64,000 nucleotides of DNA from Bacillota bacterium (GCA_023406895.1 JAEXTV010000023.1:140751-204750); one strand, 5' to 3'; positions 34,504 to 43,398 are shown, counted from the stretch's first letter. Made by a program: numbers and translations. Notes: generated by a model not told the origin, from the letters alone.

Positions 34504-35988
34504 TTACTTCACAAACGGATTCTCCGTCTTGTAGTAGAACCCTTTGGGCTGGTTGAACGATATCTTGCCGACGCCCAGCAGCTTCATCACTTCGAATATC
34601 TGCCGGCCCACGTTACCAAAAGCCACCGCGCCGTGATGCGGATAGCCGTCTTCAATCAGCACATGGCGGTAGAACCGCTCCATCTCGGGAATGCCGAACA
34701 CGCCGATGCCGCCGAAAGACTGCGTCTCCACGGGCAGCACTTCGCCGTCCGCAATGTAGCTTTGCAGCTGCGAATCGATATTGCCCTGCAGGCGGAAGAA
34801 CGTGATTTTGCCCGGCGCGATATCGCCTTCGAGCGTGCCGCGTGTGATGTCGGGCTCTTTGTCCGGTTCGAGGCCGCGGTGCATAATCAGCTGGTATTTC
34901 ATTGTGCCCTTCTTCAGGCGGCAGATCGGGGTGTTGCCGCAGTGGAAGCCCATGAATACCTCGTCGTCACCATAGGCCAGCTTGCCCTTTATCGACTGCT
35001 CATACATCTCGGCGGGCACTGTGTTGTTGATATCGAGCAGCGTCACCGCCGCGCCCGTCACGCAGGTGCCGATGTATTCGCTCAGCGCACCGTAGATGTC
35101 CACTTCGCACGCCACCGGGATGCCTCTGGCTGTCAGGCGCGAGTTGACGTAGCACGGCACAAACCCGAACTGCGTCTGGAACGCGGGCCAGCATTTGTTC
35201 GCAAGCGCCACATATTTGGCCGCGCCTCTGTTCTGGTCGATCCAGTCGAGCAGCGTGATTTCATACTGTGCGAGCTTGGGGAGTATGCCGGGCATGCAGT
35301 TGCCTTCGCCGAGTTCTTTTTCCATATCCGCCACAACAGCGGGAATGCGCGCATCGTCCTTGTGCGCATTGAACGCCGCAAACAGGTCGAGCTCGGAGTT
35401 TTCCTGCACGTTGATGCCGAGCTTGAAAAGCGGCGCAATCGGCGCGTTGCACGCGAGAAAATCGAACGGACGCGGCCCGAACGTGATGATTTTAAGGCCC
35501 TTCACACCGATTATCGCGCGCGATATCGGCAGGAATTCCTGAATCAATCCCGCAATGTGCGCAGCCGTGCCCACGGGGCTTTCGGGTATATATGCGTTCA
35601 CTTTACGCAGTTTTAAGTTATAGCTCGCGTTGAGCATGCCGCAGTAAGCGTCGCCGCGGCGACTCGAAAGCACATCGATATTTTCTTCGGCAGCGGCGCA
35701 GAACATCGACGGCCCGCCGAATTCCTGAGCCAGCATGGTTTCGGGGCCTTCAGGCCCGAAGTTGCCAAGAAACACGACCAGCGCATTGACGTCCTTTTCT
35801 TTGAGCTCCTCAAGCGCGCGCATGGTATCATGCTCGTTTTCAATCGTTGTTTCAATTTCAACGATGTCAATGTTCTTTTTTTCGCACGCTTCTATAACGG
35901 CTTTGCGCCTTTCGATGGACAAATCAATCGGGAAACAGTCGCGGCTGACAGCCACAATGCCCAATTTGACTTTGGGGATATTAATCAT
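34504..35988 (-). CDS. L-fucose/L-arabinose isomerase-family protein
   Basis: A 494-residue protein of the FucI/AraA superfamily of Mn-dependent aldose-ketose isomerases. Typical pieces are LKEKDVNALVVFLGNFGPE, ITFGPRPFDFLACNAPIAPLFKLG, QTQFGFVPCYVNSRLTARGIPVACEVDIYGALSEY with the expected acidic metal ligand region, and MGFHCGNTP with a candidate ligand histidine. It is a single-gene unit with its own ribosome site (AAAGGAG) and terminator, divergent from a CrtI-like oxidoreductase. No sugar transporter or kinase is adjacent, so the substrate sugar cannot be assigned. Confidence 0.85.
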   Translation of the reverse strand: MINIPKVKLGIVAVSRDCFPIDLSIERRKAVIEACEKKNIDIVEIETTIENEHDTMRALEELKEKDVNALVVFLGNFGPEGPETMLAQEFGGPSMFCAAAEENIDVLSSRRGDAYCGMLNASYNLKLRKVNAYIPESPVGTAAHIAGLIQEFLPISRAIIGVKGLKIITFGPRPFDFLACNAPIAPLFKLGINVQENSELDLFAAFNAHKDDARIPAVVADMEKELGEGNCMPGILPKLAQYEITLLDWIDQNRGAAKYVALANKCWPAFQTQFGFVPCYVNSRLTARGIPVACEVDIYGALSEYIGTCVTGAAVTLLDINNTVPAEMYEQSIKGKLAYGDDEVFMGFHCGNTPICRLKKGTMKYQLIMHRGLEPDKEPDITRGTLEGDIAPGKITFFRLQGNIDSQLQSYIADGEVLPVETQSFGGIGVFGIPEMERFYRHVLIEDGYPHHGAVAFGNVGRQIFEVMKLLGVGKISFNQPKGFYYKTENPFVK

Positions 35989-36308
35989 GTTGCGTTTCTC
36001 CTTTATCGTTATTATTAAAATTGATTGCTCTGCATATTTATCGCTGAATTGTTAACATATACACTGGAATTTAGTATAACATATTCGCGACATAAGTGCG
36101 AACTCCTCCTGCATTTTTTTAACCTCTTTCATGCTTCGCACATGTCACTATGTGCTTATTTCCCACAAAAACCAGCATAATTCTATGCAGCTTTATAAAA
36201 TATTAGGAGACCGGACACACAGCTGTCTTGATTGACAATGCGGCAAATGGTATGATAGTACATATTCAGTATTTTCTTGTAACTATATATATAATAAGGA
36301 CGGATACC
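35989..36308. other. Divergent intergenic region, no gene
   Basis: This 320-base region separates the isomerase-family gene (minus) from the oxidoreductase (plus). It is AT-rich and must contain both promoters; no boxes with standard spacing were picked with confidence. Confidence 0.4.
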
Positions 36309-37826
36309 ATGAGCCAGCGATCAATCAAGATTATCGGTGCGGGAATTGCGGGATTGTCGGCGGGCTGCTATGCGCAGATGAACGGGTACCAGAGCACGAT
36401 TTACGAGATGCATACCATTCCCGGCGGGCTTTGCACATCGTGGCGGCGCGGTGATTACACTTTCGACGGCTGCCTCGACTGGCTGACGGGGTCTTCGCCG
36501 GATGGCATGTTCTATCCGATTTGGAATGAAGTCGGCGTTCTCGAAAAACGCAGCTTTATCAACCATGATTCATATTGTGATTATCTAAGCGAAGACGGTA
36601 AAACCATCAGGCTCTATTTTCATCCCGATAAACTCAAGCAAGAGCTGCTGCGTCTCGCTCCCGAAGACAAGGAGGGCATTGACGAGCTCTGCGGGCTCAT
36701 TCGCACCTTCATCGGCTTTAAGCCGTACGTTCAAAAACCGCAGGAGCTGTTCAGCGCTCTCGATTACATGAAGATGATGCCTGATATGATGGTTCATCTG
36801 AAACAGTACCGCGCTTTCTTGAAATACGGGAAGATCTCAATGCGTGAATTCGGCGCAAAGATGAGGAGCCCGCTCTTAAAATCCATGCTCGAACATATCT
36901 GGGGAGAGAGCTTCCCCGTCTCACTGTTTGCCGCCACCATGGCCTGGTGCGCCGCGGGAACAGCCGGCTACCCCGAGGGCGGTTCGCTTAAAGTTGCGCT
37001 GGCGATGGAAAAACGGTATATAGCGCTAGGCGGCCATATTGAGTACAAGAGCCGTGTGGAAGAGATTCTCACAGAAAACGGCAAAGCCGCAGGCGTGAGG
37101 CTCGCAGACGGAACGGAGCACCGTGCGGATGTTGTCATATCGGCGGCAGACGGATACACAACGCTGAACCGTATGCTGGGCGGGCGGTTCACATCACAAG
37201 CGGTTCAAGAGTGGTACGAAACGAACCCGACCTTCCCTCCGTATGTGCAGGTTTCTCTCGGCGTCGCGCGCGATATGGGCGGAGGGCCGAAGCTCACACA
37301 CAGGCGGCTCAGAACCCCGATCACGGCGGCAGGCGTTCCTGTTCCGTATCTCATCATTCAAAATTATGCGTGTGATAAAACACTGGCACCTGCGGGCAAA
37401 ACGCCGCTTGCTGTGCGTTTCTTCACGGATTATGACTATTGGATGCAGCTGTACGCAGACATAAAGCGGTACAAAGCCGAGAAGGACAAGCTCGCCCAAG
37501 ATGTGATCAGCGAGCTCGCTAAGCTCTATCCCGGCATCGAGAGAGACATCGACGTGATCGATGTCGCCACCCCCGCCACCTACGTGCGCTATACAGGCAC
37601 ATGGAAGGGCGCAACGATGAGTTGGCTTCCGACCACGGCCAACTTTAACAAGAGCATCGGCAAAACGCTGCCGGGCCTTGCGGGGTTTTATATGTGCGGC
37701 CAATGGCTTGTGCCGGGCGGCGGCGTGCCCAACGCGCTCAAAACCGGCCGTGACGTGGTGCAGCTGATCTGCAAGGATGATAAAAAGCGTTTTGTGACGA
37801 TGAAAGCGCAGAATAGCAAAATCTAG
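36309..37826 (+). CDS. FAD-dependent oxidoreductase, phytoene desaturase/CrtI-like
   Basis: A 505-residue flavoprotein. The dinucleotide-binding motif IIGAGIAGLSAGCYAQMNGYQSTIYEMH is at the extreme N-terminus, followed by PGGLCTSWRRGDYTFDGCLDWLTG, the CrtI-type pattern. A second half has GGSLKVALAMEKRYIALGGHIEY and EILTENGKAAGVRLADGTEHRADVVISAADG; the C-terminal FAD motif is FYMCGQWLVPGGGVPNALKTGRDV. In non-pigmented anaerobes such COG1233 proteins act on unknown isoprenoid or retinoid-like lipids. ATG 36309 follows AAGGACGG; a longer frame from 36228 lacks such a site. Confidence 0.88.
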   Translation: MSQRSIKIIGAGIAGLSAGCYAQMNGYQSTIYEMHTIPGGLCTSWRRGDYTFDGCLDWLTGSSPDGMFYPIWNEVGVLEKRSFINHDSYCDYLSEDGKTIRLYFHPDKLKQELLRLAPEDKEGIDELCGLIRTFIGFKPYVQKPQELFSALDYMKMMPDMMVHLKQYRAFLKYGKISMREFGAKMRSPLLKSMLEHIWGESFPVSLFAATMAWCAAGTAGYPEGGSLKVALAMEKRYIALGGHIEYKSRVEEILTENGKAAGVRLADGTEHRADVVISAADGYTTLNRMLGGRFTSQAVQEWYETNPTFPPYVQVSLGVARDMGGGPKLTHRRLRTPITAAGVPVPYLIIQNYACDKTLAPAGKTPLAVRFFTDYDYWMQLYADIKRYKAEKDKLAQDVISELAKLYPGIERDIDVIDVATPATYVRYTGTWKGATMSWLPTTANFNKSIGKTLPGLAGFYMCGQWLVPGGGVPNALKTGRDVVQLICKDDKKRFVTMKAQNSKI

Positions 37827-37892
37827 CCGTGATGCGCATCAGAACAACCCAAATGGATTAAGAAATCGCTTAAGTTCTTCTTCTCCAATAGA

Positions 37893-37922
37893 AAAAAGCC
37901 TGCAGTGTTTACGCTGCAGGCT
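37893..37922 (-). terminator. Terminator after the Asp-box lipoprotein gene
   Basis: AGCCTGCAG (37897-37905) and CTGCAGGCT (37914-37922) form a perfect nine-base-pair stem with an eight-base loop. On the minus strand TTTTTTC follows; the same stem may also stop plus-strand transcription from the oxidoreductase gene. Confidence 0.85.
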
Positions 37923-37942
37923 CTGTTGTCCCCAAAAACTCA

Positions 37943-38965
37943 CTATTGTCTTTTCAATAACGCGGTATCATTGCCGTTGCTGGCCATCGTCAGGTATTGC
38001 CCGTCCGTGGTCAGGAACACCTTTGTGGCCGAAAAGTCCAGATCCGGAATCTTCTCCGCTGCCCATGTGGCTCCGCCGTCAGCCGTTGTAAGGCACCACG
38101 CGATAAATCCGCCTTCAGAATACATGCCGGTCAGTACAATTGTGCCGTTTGTCTCATCGGTAAAGCTGATATCCGCTGCTGCGATATTGCTTTTCCCGAG
38201 CTTAGGCTGCTTCTGCATATCAACAATGCCGTAGTCCTTGAGCCCCAAATCCTGCCCGCTCCATGTGGCCCCGCCGTCCGCGGTGATATAAAGCTGCCCT
38301 TCGCGGGTCAGCAGGTATCCGTCCTGCGCGGTACGCAGGCTGATCGCCGCGATGCTCTCGGCCCCATCAGGCAGCGCCATTTCGGTCCATGTCGCCGCGC
38401 CATCCGTCGTGGACGCAAACCTTGACTGCGTGGCTATCCAGCCCGTGGTGTCATCGACAAAATCGATATTCGAGGGCATACCGCCCAAACTTATATCGCT
38501 GGCTGCGTCCCATGTTTTTCCTCCGTCATGGCTCACGCGCACATTGTAGCCGTTTCCGGCTGCCCACACGAGGTTCTCATCGATAATATCGAGACAGAAC
38601 AGACACATTGAGCTGTTTTCACCTTCGGGCCAAGTCTGCCCCGCGTCAATGGTATAGTGAACTTCGCCGCTGAATCCGACAGTAAAACCGATGTCTTCGT
38701 TCAAAAACCCTGCGATATTGACGGGGTGCTCAATCTTGCTGTTGTGCACAATGGCCCACATTGACTGCTCAGCAGTCGTCTCCTGTCCCGATGCGTCTTG
38801 AGACGGCGCGGCGGAATCTTCAGCCTCTTGAGACGCTGCAGCGCTTGGCTGATCATTCCCGTTGGATTGTGTTTGCTCTGTGGCAGGTGTCGCGGTGCAC
38901 CCGGCCGTTAAGGTAATTGCCGCCAAGAGAAGCACCGTTATCGCAAATGGTATAAATCGTTTCAT
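37943..38965 (-). CDS. Lipoprotein with Asp-box (BNR-like) repeats
   Basis: After MKRFIPFAITVLLLAAITLTAGC (lipobox LTAGC) and a Ser/Gln/Glu linker, five Asp-box repeats of the form x-D-x-G-x-T-W are visible: TIDAGQTWPEG, SHDGGKTWDAA, TTDGAATWTEM, TADGGATWSGQ and TADGGATWAAE. They are spaced about 40-50 residues apart, as in six-bladed propellers of sialidase, sortilin or Ycf48 type. Such propellers bind glycans or proteins; no sialidase catalytic residues were looked for successfully. ATG 38965 follows AAAGGAGG. An AraC regulator gene lies just upstream and a candidate operator stands between. Confidence 0.85.
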   Translation of the reverse strand: MKRFIPFAITVLLLAAITLTAGCTATPATEQTQSNGNDQPSAAASQEAEDSAAPSQDASGQETTAEQSMWAIVHNSKIEHPVNIAGFLNEDIGFTVGFSGEVHYTIDAGQTWPEGENSSMCLFCLDIIDENLVWAAGNGYNVRVSHDGGKTWDAASDISLGGMPSNIDFVDDTTGWIATQSRFASTTDGAATWTEMALPDGAESIAAISLRTAQDGYLLTREGQLYITADGGATWSGQDLGLKDYGIVDMQKQPKLGKSNIAAADISFTDETNGTIVLTGMYSEGGFIAWCLTTADGGATWAAEKIPDLDFSATKVFLTTDGQYLTMASNGNDTALLKRQ

Positions 38966-38987
38966 AACAAAACCTCCTTTTTTCCTT

Positions 38988-39050
38988 ATTGTAATTTTCG
39001 GAAGAAGGAGAATGAACTGCGAATCGGAAGAGAAAAACTGCAAATCGGAA
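38988..39050 (-). promoter_or_regulatory. AraC-type operator and weak promoter before the Asp-box lipoprotein
   Basis: AACTGCGAATCGGAA (39015-39029) and AACTGCAAATCGGAA (39036-39050) are direct repeats differing at one base and exactly 21 bases apart. On the minus strand TTCATT (39011-39016) and TACAAT (38988-38993) have a 17-base spacer; the -35 is poor and touches the nearer repeat. This is the arrangement expected for activation by an AraC-family protein such as the one encoded upstream. Confidence 0.65.
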
Positions 39051-39055
39051 AAATA

Positions 39056-39958
39056 TCAGGCTTTTTCGAACCGGTTTCTGTATTCGGACGGCGGACAGCC
39101 GACGTATTTCTTAAAAGACCGAAGAAAGTGGGCGTCATCCCTGTATCCGGCTCGTTCCATGATTTCCCTCACCGGAAGATACGTTTTTCTTAAGAATGAG
39201 CAGGCTACCTGCACGCGGATGTTGTTGACATAATCCGTCACAGTGGTTCCCATCACGGCTTTGAATTTTTGGTTCAAGGTTGTTTTGTTGGTATGAAATT
39301 GTTTTGTGACAGTGTCCATGGTGACTTTTTCGAGGTAATTCAAATGCAGCCAATCCACAATCTCGATAATTTCATCGGTCATTTTCCCGTAACAAACCTT
39401 GTCATGAGCGCTGTCTTCATCATAAATGGCGTTTATTAGCATCAGCAGTTCAATAAAATAAGAGCGGCTTCGGCAGGGCCAAAAATCATCCTTTTGTTCA
39501 GTAAGCTCTTTGTCTGCCACGCCGATCAGATGCCCCACTCTCTCCGCCATGTAACGGTTGACGGAGCACGCGCCGATAAACGCGCCGGAGCGCTCAAAAA
39601 ACGGCCGGAAGAACCAAACGTCCTGATTCAATGTACCTTTCCATACCTCAAGATTTTCGAACGTGACATACCGTTCAAAGCACGTCGGATCAAAATACAT
39701 AATGTCCAAACTCATACCGGTGGTATTATGCAGCTCAACTTGATCGCGCTCGTTAAGGCAAAGCACAGCAGGGCTGGTGACAATTTGGCTGGCGGCTGCG
39801 TTTGTCAATATTCCGGAACCGGTTTTAATCAAAACAATTCGGTATCTTTCGTTTAAACAATCGTTACGCAGCCGTGCGACATCTCTCTCACAGCAGATCT
39901 TGATCTCAAAGCCGGGATATATGTCCCGGCCGACAGTGGAAAACCGTGTGTCGGCCAT
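39056..39958 (-). CDS. AraC-family transcriptional regulator
   Basis: A 300-residue protein whose last 100 residues are a typical double helix-turn-helix: VDWLHLNYLEKVTMDTVTKQFHTNKTTLNQKFKAVMGTTVTDYVNNIRV and REIMERAGYRDDAHFLRSFKKYVGCPPSEYRNRF. The N-terminal part is a cupin-like sensing domain of unknown ligand. The Asp-box lipoprotein gene begins 90 bases downstream, with tandem repeats in the gap that fit AraC binding, so that gene is the likely target. Confidence 0.92.
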   Translation of the reverse strand: MADTRFSTVGRDIYPGFEIKICCERDVARLRNDCLNERYRIVLIKTGSGILTNAAASQIVTSPAVLCLNERDQVELHNTTGMSLDIMYFDPTCFERYVTFENLEVWKGTLNQDVWFFRPFFERSGAFIGACSVNRYMAERVGHLIGVADKELTEQKDDFWPCRSRSYFIELLMLINAIYDEDSAHDKVCYGKMTDEIIEIVDWLHLNYLEKVTMDTVTKQFHTNKTTLNQKFKAVMGTTVTDYVNNIRVQVACSFLRKTYLPVREIMERAGYRDDAHFLRSFKKYVGCPPSEYRNRFEKA

Positions 39959-40161
39959 TGTTTCCTCCCATACAAGAATGAAAACAGGTTAATAAGTTAA
40001 AGAATTTACACAGCAAGGTTATGGCAATAACCGTTTGAAAAAAAGCAGAGGCATTGATATCTGCATGACAGAAGCGTACCATCCTGCTCCCTAAAATGCA
40101 ATGTTTTCGTAGCGTTTCGTAGAAACAGCAATACAATCGGATATAAAAGGTTTGCTTATTT

Positions 40162-40189
40162 TTAAAAAAAAACCGCAAAAAAGCTGCGG
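40162..40189 (-). terminator. Terminator downstream of the agr locus
   Basis: The gap 39959-40317 has no gene. On the minus strand CCGCA (complement of 40185-40189) and TGCGG flank a seven-base loop and are followed by nine or more T residues (plus-strand A run to 40172). It lies about 130 bases after agrB. Confidence 0.75.
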
Positions 40190-40317
40190 AAGATAAAGAA
40201 TTGGGAGATAGGATTAATTATCAAATTATTCATTTTATCTGAAGTCAAACCAATCGCAGACGCGGTGATACACGGTTTGATTCATTGCGCGCATGCATAC
40301 ATTAAAAGTTCCCGTGC

Positions 40318-40923
40318 TTATTTGGCATTCGCATCTGACGCAACAGACTTTTTGCTCTCGCGGGGCTGTATGGCGTTCTTCACAGCTCCCGCAATCACCA
40401 TGATTGACAGACTTGCGTGAGTGACCGCAATGCACTTGGCGGCCTCATTAAGTCCAAACACTATTAAAATCACGACGGCGGACAGTTCAACTGCCAGCAT
40501 CATAATCGTGCGTTTCTTAAATATTTTCCGCTCCGCCTCATCAAAAGGCTTGTTCTTATCCTCAACAGGGGCTAAGAACAATATGATGAGTGTAGAAACG
40601 GCAATGACCAAAATCACCATAAGATCCGGACACGTTAAGAGCTTGATGATCAGCAGAACAAGCCCGGCGTGAAGGATTGTACAGATAAAACAAAGCCATT
40701 GCCTGTTGGCATGAATGCCTCCTGATGATAAGCGAAGCGGCGTATAAGAAAAAATAAACAGCACGCTTTGCCACCACATTCCCCAAACGATGCCGATAAC
40801 CAGCACAGAGAATGTCTGCAGCAACATTATCACGCCCTGTTTTAAACCATAAGAATAAATTTCCTGGTCTTCTTCATCAATCGTTTTGTTTGCGATAAGA
40901 TAGCTTGTGACTTTGCCGGCCAT
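40318..40923 (-). CDS. agrB: AgrB-type membrane peptidase for the autoinducing peptide
   Basis: AgrB removes the AgrD C-terminal tail and closes the thiolactone ring. The catalytic pair is clear: His71 in SSGGIHANRQ and Cys78 in QWLCF, with the family spacing of seven. Several membrane helices follow (for example LVLLIIKLL and VILVIAVSTLIILFLAPV). At 201 residues the length is normal. Its ATG comes three bases after the agrD stop codon. A C-terminal polar tail (AIQPRESKKSVASDANAK) has no evident function. Confidence 0.93.
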   Translation of the reverse strand: MAGKVTSYLIANKTIDEEDQEIYSYGLKQGVIMLLQTFSVLVIGIVWGMWWQSVLFIFSYTPLRLSSGGIHANRQWLCFICTILHAGLVLLIIKLLTCPDLMVILVIAVSTLIILFLAPVEDKNKPFDEAERKIFKKRTIMMLAVELSAVVILIVFGLNEAAKCIAVTHASLSIMVIAGAVKNAIQPRESKKSVASDANAK

Positions 40924-40926
40924 TTT

Positions 40927-41058
40927 TTAGAATCGACGAAGTTTTTTGATGCCTTCAGGCATTTTGGGCTGATGCCACCAAATAATACAGGCAGTATTCA
41001 CGCTCATCTTTGCCGTAAGCAGCCCAAAGCCCGCAATGATTTTACTGAATTTTTTCAT
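40927..41058 (-). CDS. agrD: AgrD-type precursor of a cyclic autoinducing peptide
   Basis: A 43-residue precursor, ATG 41058 after GAGGAGG. The N-terminal helix is MKKFSKIIAGFGLLTAKMSV; the signal region is NTACIIWW; the tail is HQPKMPEGIKKLRRF. The HQP-x-x-P(E/K) tail after a five-residue ring is the clostridial pattern (compare C. perfringens AgrD, whose ring CLWFT is followed by HQPEEPK). The predicted signal is therefore a thiolactone between Cys24 and the residue four positions later, ring CIIWW, with an uncertain N-terminal extension. AgrB, three bases downstream, would process it. Confidence 0.93.
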   Translation of the reverse strand: MKKFSKIIAGFGLLTAKMSVNTACIIWWHQPKMPEGIKKLRRF

Positions 41059-41089
41059 GGTTTATTACCTCCTCTATTATTTAAGCAGC

Positions 41090-41149
41090 ATCATAGCACA
41101 TTAAAATGAAAAATGGCTAAAAACGTCACGAAACAACGTAAAAATGTCA
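41090..41149 (-). promoter_or_regulatory. LytTR/AgrA-type direct repeat and promoter of agrDB
   Basis: Between agrC and agrD the minus strand has TGACATTTTTA and TGACGTTTTTA (plus-strand 41139-41149 and 41118-41128), direct repeats exactly 21 bases apart. TATGAT (41090-41095) lies downstream so that the nearer repeat falls at the -35 position. LytTR activators bind two such repeats with this spacing, so this is a probable AgrA site giving positive feedback on agrDB. Confidence 0.7.
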
Positions 41150-41155
41150 TGAATA

Positions 41156-42424
41156 CTATTTGTTGATCATGGATATTTCAACAATAAAGTCTTTTTCATA
41201 TGAAATATGAATTGTGCCGTTGTATTTGCGTACAATCGTTTCCACATTAAGCAGGCCGTAGCCATGGTCCTTTTGGCGTCTCTTTGTGGTGAGAAACCGT
41301 CCGTTGCTTCTTAGAACCGTATGGTAATACGGATTCTCAATCACGATGACCAGCAGACCATTGATGCTGCCGATCGTAAAATGGATGCATCTGTTTTCTA
41401 TATGCTTATTGTTGACGGCTTCTATCGCATTGTCAAAAAGATTCCCAATGATGCTGATATAATCCTGAGGCGATATTTGTATGCCTTCTTTAATCTGAAT
41501 GGAGGCGTTCACCTTTATATCAAGCTCGTGGGCACAGCTCACTTTAAAATTGATGATGCTGTCGAGCTCGGCAATATTGGTATTTGAGACCTTTTCTATG
41601 CTGTTCATCTTTTTTGAAATGCTTTGTATATAGCTTTGCGCTTTGGCAGTATCTCCTCTTATGATGAGCGTCTGAATGGTGTTTAAATGATTTGCCATAT
41701 CATGCTTTATAAACCTGATATCATTCTGAGCCTTATTCACAATTGTCAGTTCGTTTAAATAAGAATCCGATTTCATCTCCAAAAGCTTCTTTTGCTCTTT
41801 TTCGTAGTACTCTTTAGATGTGATATTGACGAAGTTGAATATGAAAATACATATCACAAACAACGATGTAATGCTGATCAGTTCGAGCACCATATTATCA
41901 TATTGCAGGGTCATCAGAACGTAGGTAAGAACCAAAATGCCGATTGCGACCACAAAGACGCTTAGAACTTGCTTGACTGTCATTCTCATTCTGTTTTTTA
42001 AGTCGAGCCTTCGCAGTATGGTGCCGCACAAAATAAGCGACAGCAGCTTGGATATCGCCATGCCCCAAATCACCGACATCTGCGCTGTTCTGGGATGCGG
42101 CAAATCGAGCATGTTGTACACCATCACCACAATGCTTTCAATCGCCGCCATAAACACAAAAAATAACAGGGCCACAATGATGCGTTTTGTGATGGATGCT
42201 TCATAGTTGAATGTCATCACGAACATGAGCGCGATATTGCAAATAATATTCAGCAACGGTGTATCGAACAGCAGATAAATCAAGCTGGATACAACAAAAT
42301 AGCCAAGAAACGTTAAACAGTAGGCGGCCAGAGCACTCTTGCGTTTTCCGAGGGTCAGCGAAAATGCATAGAGAATGATATATGTCGAAAAGCCATTGAT
42401 AATCAAATAGAATGCCTCGAACAA
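41156..42424 (-). CDS. agrC: AgrC-type sensor histidine kinase
   Basis: A 422-residue kinase with six to seven N-terminal membrane helices (about 1-195) that would bind the peptide signal. The cytoplasmic part has the phosphoacceptor histidine in RFIKHDMANHLNTIQ, the N box in IIGNLFDNAIEAVNN, and the glycine box in DHGYGLLNVETIVRKYNG, the HPK10/GHKL type. A TTG start at 42424 follows GGAGA, one base after the agrA stop codon, so agrA and agrC are translationally coupled. Confidence 0.92.
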   Translation of the reverse strand: MFEAFYLIINGFSTYIILYAFSLTLGKRKSALAAYCLTFLGYFVVSSLIYLLFDTPLLNIICNIALMFVMTFNYEASITKRIIVALLFFVFMAAIESIVVMVYNMLDLPHPRTAQMSVIWGMAISKLLSLILCGTILRRLDLKNRMRMTVKQVLSVFVVAIGILVLTYVLMTLQYDNMVLELISITSLFVICIFIFNFVNITSKEYYEKEQKKLLEMKSDSYLNELTIVNKAQNDIRFIKHDMANHLNTIQTLIIRGDTAKAQSYIQSISKKMNSIEKVSNTNIAELDSIINFKVSCAHELDIKVNASIQIKEGIQISPQDYISIIGNLFDNAIEAVNNKHIENRCIHFTIGSINGLLVIVIENPYYHTVLRSNGRFLTTKRRQKDHGYGLLNVETIVRKYNGTIHISYEKDFIVEISMINK

Positions 42425-42425
42425 G

Positions 42426-43151
42426 TTATGTCTCCTTCAGCTTTGAGAGTGTGATCTTTGTGAGTGCTTCCATCACTTCCGCGCGTTTATTTTGGCTGAT
42501 GTTCAGCTCATGGCCATTTTTCATTCTGATTGAGGTGTACTTGTATTGATCGATTTGTGTTGCGTTGATTAAAAATGACCGATGAATCTGGATAAAGTTT
42601 CGCAGGTTCATTTCAGCCACATCGGACAACGTTCCATAATAGTCTTCACTTGTTGTTGAGGTCACGATTCTGACTTTTCTCAGCATGCTTTCAAAGTACT
42701 GAATATCAGACAAGTAAACCGAAACGTTGTAGTGGCCGCTTTTATATACGAATACGCCGCGCTCTTCTTCGATGAGCGCAATCGTCTTTTTGAGCACTTT
42801 TTCAACTTTTTCTTTGCTGACCGGCTTGACGATGAAATTGACCGGCCTTGCATCAAAGGCTTCAAACACATAGTCTTTGATCGCCGAAACAAATATGATT
42901 TTCGTCTTGTTATCGTGAAAATAATTGCGGATGGCTTTTCCGGTTTGTATGCCGTTTATTTTTTTCATGCGGACGTCAAGAAAAATAATATCATAATTGT
43001 TCGACTCGGAGATATTTTTAAGCAGCGACTCACCAGTGCCGAAAGTGAAAATTTTATACTCATATTGAATAGACTCCAAAAGACCCTGAATGATTGATTT
43101 GAGTTCTTTGCATATAAGGGCTTCGTCATCACAAATGGCAATTTTCAACAT
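42426..43151 (-). CDS. agrA: AgrA-type LytTR response regulator
   Basis: A 241-residue regulator: receiver domain with acidic CDDE (about 7-10), phosphoacceptor in YDIIFLDVRM (about 59), FVSAIKDYVFEAFDARPVNFIVKPVSKEKVEK; then a LytTR DNA-binding domain with YLSDIQYFESMLRKVRIVTSTTSEDYYGTLSDV and FIQIHRSFLINATQIDQY. It is the first gene of the agrACDB set, the reverse of the staphylococcal BDCA order. The 540-base gap upstream has an AT-rich stretch with TATAAT-like words at about 43190, but no standard promoter was fixed. Confidence 0.93.
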   Translation of the reverse strand: MLKIAICDDEALICKELKSIIQGLLESIQYEYKIFTFGTGESLLKNISESNNYDIIFLDVRMKKINGIQTGKAIRNYFHDNKTKIIFVSAIKDYVFEAFDARPVNFIVKPVSKEKVEKVLKKTIALIEEERGVFVYKSGHYNVSVYLSDIQYFESMLRKVRIVTSTTSEDYYGTLSDVAEMNLRNFIQIHRSFLINATQIDQYKYTSIRMKNGHELNISQNKRAEVMEALTKITLSKLKET

Positions 43152-43333
43152 GATTTACTGCTCCATTGATGTCTTATATTTATATAGTTATATTATATCA
43201 TATACACGTTTCTTTCTATTTTTCAAGTAAATATGACATTTTCCTTCCTGTTACAGCAGCAAACCGACAACGCTTGTAAAACCACCAATTGCGCAAACAG
43301 TGTTTTAATGTGGTTGGATACTTGACCGAACAG

Positions 43334-43398
43334 GTCTGACGATAATCCACATGAGTGGATTAAGGGCTGTCATCGATAGATGGCTGGGAAAGAAAATG
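43334..43398. repeat. Decayed copy of the dispersed palindromic repeat
   Basis: The gap 43152-43690 has no gene. TCTGACGATAATCCAC, AGTGGATTAAGGGCTGTCAT, CGATAGATGGCTGGGA and AGAAAATG follow the order of the repeat at 25238-25310 (TCTGACGAC, GTGGATTGGGGGCTGTCAC, CGACAGGTGACTGGGGAG, AGAAATG) with many changes. The rest of the gap shows nothing recognisable. Confidence 0.6.

Noticed and set aside
34393..35616. 407-codon plus-strand open frame opposite the isomerase-family gene
   Set aside because: Antisense shadow of a well-supported gene that has its own ribosome site and terminator.
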